This document shows positions 61,694 through 64,000 of a DNA stretch of 64,000 nucleotides, piece after piece (position 1 is the stretch's first letter; each line of letters opens with the position of its first letter). The notes under the pieces were generated by a model. It worked only from the letters and a program-made list of their open reading frames with translations. It had not been told where the DNA came from and did no database searches. Where the stretch lies: NCBI RefSeq assembly GCF_000428485.1, contig NZ_AUAA01000013.1, positions 19,957 through 83,956 of the forward strand. The letters are read 5' to 3'. Both the position numbers and the translations under genes were made by a program. Source of the stretch: Epilithonimonas tenax DSM 16811. GTDB taxonomy: Bacteria > Bacteroidota > Bacteroidia > Flavobacteriales > Weeksellaceae.

Positions 61694-63553
61694 ATGAAAA
61701 AACTGCAATTCTCTTTAGTTTTCACCCTTTGTTCTTTATTCTCTTTTGCGCAGCAAAGCGCTTACTCCCAGCAATATGCAAAATATAAAATGGATATTGA
61801 TGTAGATGCTGCCAACTTCACCTATCAGGGGAAACAGACTTTGCAGTACCAGAACAATTCGCCAGACGAGCTGAGAGTGGCCTATTTCCATTTGTATTGG
61901 AACGCTTTCAAAGCTGGTTCTATGATGGACCAGCGTGTGACGGGTCAAGGCGTGAATGCGGACGGCAGATTGGCAAAACGCGTTGGAAATACAGTGATTT
62001 CCAGATTGTCCGAGATTCCTAAGAATGAAGAAGGCGCACAGAATATCCGTTGGATAAAGCAGAACGGAAAAGATTTGAAATTCGAGATTCAGGGAACGGT
62101 GATGAAAGTTTATTTGGCTGATGCTATCAAACCAAATTCATCAACCACTTTCACAATGGAATGGGTCGCTGTGGTCCCAATGCAAATCAGAAGAAGCGGA
62201 CGAAATAACCGTGAGGGCGTCGATATGACAATGAGCCAATGGTATCCCAAAATTGCTGAATATGACTATGATGGTTGGGCGACTTTCGATTACATCGGAA
62301 GAGAGTTTCACGCTCCGTTTTCTGATTACGAAGTGAATATCAAAATTGATAAAGATTACGTCATCGGAGCTGGCGGAAATCTGGAAAATCCAACCGAAGT
62401 GAAAGGTTATGAAAGCAATGCCACCATCAAACAAGATATTTCAAACAAAGTAACCTGGAAATGGACTGCCAAAAATATTCTCGATTTTGCCTGGGCGGCA
62501 GACAGAGATTACACTGTAGAGAGTTTTCCAATTCTTGATGGGCCAAAGGTTTTCTTAGTTTATCAGAAATCCGAAAAGACAAAATATTGGTCCGAAATGA
62601 AACCGTACATCACCAAATATTACCAGTTGATGAACGCCACTTTCGGGCGTTACAAATGGCCAAGCTATTCCTTCATCCAAGGCGGCGATGGCGGAATGGA
62701 GTACGGAATGTGTACCATGGTTTTGGGCGAAGCAACCACTTTGGAAGGATTAGCAGGTTTGATGTTCCACGAAGGCGCACACTCCTGGTTTCAGCAGATG
62801 CTGGCAACCAACGAGAGCGTAAGACCTTGGATGGACGAGGGTTTCACACAGTATGCAGAAGATTTTGTGTCTTACAGATTGTTCCCGCCCAAGGAATCGC
62901 AACCCAATCCGTTTGTTGGAGCCATTAAGGCTTATATTAATTTTACAAAGTCCGGCAAAGAAGAGCCTGCGGTCTGGCTGGCAGATCATCACGACAACGG
63001 AACGGCTTACACCTACGCCAGTTACATCAAAGGCGAAATGTTTTTGGTTCAGTTGGGTTACATTGTTGGAGAGGAAAATCTCAACAGAATGATGCTGAAA
63101 TATTATGACGAATGGGCAATGAAACACCCTACGGAAAGAGACTTTATTCACATTGCGCAACAGGTGACCGGTATGGATTTGAAATGGTTCCAACATTATT
63201 GGATCAATACAACCAAAACCATCGATTACGGTATCAAAAATGTGAAATACGATCCTGCATCTACGACCATCACTTTGGTGAATAAAGGCGGTGTTCCAAT
63301 GCCAGTTGATTTCAGTGTTTTGACCAAGGAAAAGAAAATCATTAATTATAATATTCCACTCAACCTTACCAGAACTTGGAAATCGAAAGATGTGTACGGA
63401 AATTTCCAAACTTTGCCATACTGGGCTTGGACGCAGCAGGAGTATAGTTTTACAATTCCTTACACAAAGGCGCAGTTATCAGCCATCGGAATTGATTTCA
63501 GTCAGCGTTTGGCAGATGTGAATCCTGAAGATAATTATCTGGAAGTGAAGTGA
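61694..63553 (+). CDS. Exported M1-family metallopeptidase
   Basis: A 619-residue aminopeptidase-like protein. The ATG at 61694 starts a signal peptide (MKKLQFSLVFTLCSLFSFAQ); an in-frame ATG at 61655 would add 13 residues and cannot be excluded, since it is nearer the promoter. The substrate loop is G-G-M-E-Y (GDGGMEYGMCTM). The zinc site is HEGAH at 359-363 with Glu382 in MDEGFTQYAED, the exact HExxH-x18-E spacing. M1 enzymes remove N-terminal residues from peptides. It is monocistronic and ends at a hairpin. Confidence 0.92.
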   Translation: MKKLQFSLVFTLCSLFSFAQQSAYSQQYAKYKMDIDVDAANFTYQGKQTLQYQNNSPDELRVAYFHLYWNAFKAGSMMDQRVTGQGVNADGRLAKRVGNTVISRLSEIPKNEEGAQNIRWIKQNGKDLKFEIQGTVMKVYLADAIKPNSSTTFTMEWVAVVPMQIRRSGRNNREGVDMTMSQWYPKIAEYDYDGWATFDYIGREFHAPFSDYEVNIKIDKDYVIGAGGNLENPTEVKGYESNATIKQDISNKVTWKWTAKNILDFAWAADRDYTVESFPILDGPKVFLVYQKSEKTKYWSEMKPYITKYYQLMNATFGRYKWPSYSFIQGGDGGMEYGMCTMVLGEATTLEGLAGLMFHEGAHSWFQQMLATNESVRPWMDEGFTQYAEDFVSYRLFPPKESQPNPFVGAIKAYINFTKSGKEEPAVWLADHHDNGTAYTYASYIKGEMFLVQLGYIVGEENLNRMMLKYYDEWAMKHPTERDFIHIAQQVTGMDLKWFQHYWINTTKTIDYGIKNVKYDPASTTITLVNKGGVPMPVDFSVLTKEKKIINYNIPLNLTRTWKSKDVYGNFQTLPYWAWTQQEYSFTIPYTKAQLSAIGIDFSQRLADVNPEDNYLEVK

Positions 63554-63560
63554 TGAAAAC

Positions 63561-63590
63561 ACAAACTCCGACAGTTTTGCCGGAGTTTGT
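63561..63590. terminator. Terminator-like hairpin after the M1 peptidase gene
   Basis: ACAAACTCCG (63561-63570) pairs perfectly with CGGAGTTTGT (63581-63590), 10-base loop; the T tract is weak. Confidence 0.6.
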
Positions 63591-63687
63591 TCATTGTTGC
63601 TTTGTATGATCCATTCTATTCCAATAAAAAGCCCATCTTTCGGAGGTGAAATTTTGGAAGCTGCAAAATCAATATGAAGAACTTGTT

Positions 63688-63999
63688 TTATTTTAGTTCA
63701 TTCGCAATAATGACTTTTTCATTTATTATATTAGTCCACAAATGATTATCAGATGCAGTAAAATATTTGTTGCTAGATATTTTCGGTTTTAATCTAAAGT
63801 AGAAATCATATGATCCGCCAACAATTCCTTTTTTTGGTATATATATAAATCTATCAATTCCCCGATGTTCATTGTAGCCATCTTGTGCCCACCATCCATC
63901 AAATGTCCAAAATTGATAAGCAATTTCATTTTTTATTGTAATTTCTTTTGACAAATAATTTCTATAGTTATAATATACACTTAGATTTCGAAGAAAATT
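63688..63999 (-). CDS. Unknown protein, start lies beyond the right edge
   Basis: About 103 codons are visible and the minus-strand frame stays open to the window edge, so the TTG at 63954 is internal, not a start. The readable part (YQFWTFDGWWAQDGYNEHRG, then GGSYDFYFRLKPKISSN) is aromatic-rich and strand-like. No family recognised. AT-rich like the other unknown genes of this end of the window. Confidence 0.5.
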   Translation of the reverse strand, partial: NFLRNLSVYYNYRNYLSKEITIKNEIAYQFWTFDGWWAQDGYNEHRGIDRFIYIPKKGIVGGSYDFYFRLKPKISSNKYFTASDNHLWTNIINEKVIIANELK

Positions 64000-64000
64000 T

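Noticed and set aside
1..64000. CRISPR arrays, tRNA or rRNA genes, prophage genes
   Set aside because: No regularly spaced direct repeats, no cloverleaf with a T-loop word in gene gaps, and no phage structural or integrase genes were seen by eye; a tRNA/CRISPR scanner would settle it.

Overview
The window reads as chromosome of a Bacteroidota member of the Flavobacteriales, most like Chryseobacterium or a close Weeksellaceae relative. The grounds are the AT-rich sequence, flavobacterial promoter boxes of the form TAnnTTTG in front of many genes, type III glutamine synthetase, an XrtF exosortase, the BamD-omega-CoaBC-DUF4835-RecN gene order, and a division/cell-wall (dcw) cluster without ddl or murB. 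I saw no tRNA, rRNA, CRISPR array, prophage or complete insertion sequence.

Layout. 0-8 kb: the end of lysA, a TonB-C-like exported protein, a methyltransferase, surE with a Crp/Fnr regulator, the tail-specific protease, and a two-part protein with a nucleoside-phosphorylase-like C-terminus. 8-13 kb: nitrogen assimilation (amt, outer-membrane porin, glutamine synthetase III). 13-27 kb: an NlpC/P60 lipoprotein, a sugar-kinase-like phosphotransferase, the XrtF exosortase and its partner, a CDF metal transporter, asd, a four-helix membrane protein, a TonB-dependent receptor, nadB and nadC separated by a YhcG nuclease gene with a premature stop, and a nitroreductase. 27-45 kb: the dcw operon mraZ-rsmH-ftsL-ftsI-murE-mraY-murD-ftsW-murG-[lipoprotein]-murC-[exported protein]-ftsQ-ftsA-ftsZ-yqeY, with an MraZ operator at its head. 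45-57 kb: a bacilliredoxin, prs, rplY and a GH3-like adenylase on the plus strand; the bamD-rpoZ-coaBC-DUF4835-recN cluster on the minus strand; then lepA. 57-64 kb: an accessory region containing a compact AT-rich three-gene cassette, M14 and M1 exported peptidases, a dispersed repeat, and unknown AT-rich genes.

The dcw genes together build the peptidoglycan precursor (murE, mraY, murD, murG, murC), polymerise septal wall (ftsW, ftsI) and assemble the Z ring (ftsQ, ftsA, ftsZ). The amt, porin and glutamine synthetase genes form an ammonium uptake and assimilation unit. lysA and asd supply diaminopimelate and lysine, and the murE product carries the DNPR motif typical of diaminopimelate-adding enzymes.

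The best candidate for an undescribed system is at 56,991-58,950. It is a promoter-led, terminator-ended operon of a 102-residue unknown protein, a soluble M48-like zinc peptidase and a divergent dCTP-deaminase-family protein. A nucleotide-pool defence or stress role is an inference only. Other points worth attention are the in-frame stop that truncates yhcG, predicted leaderless transcripts, a two-copy dispersed repeat, and inverted-repeat spacers throughout the housekeeping intergenic regions.
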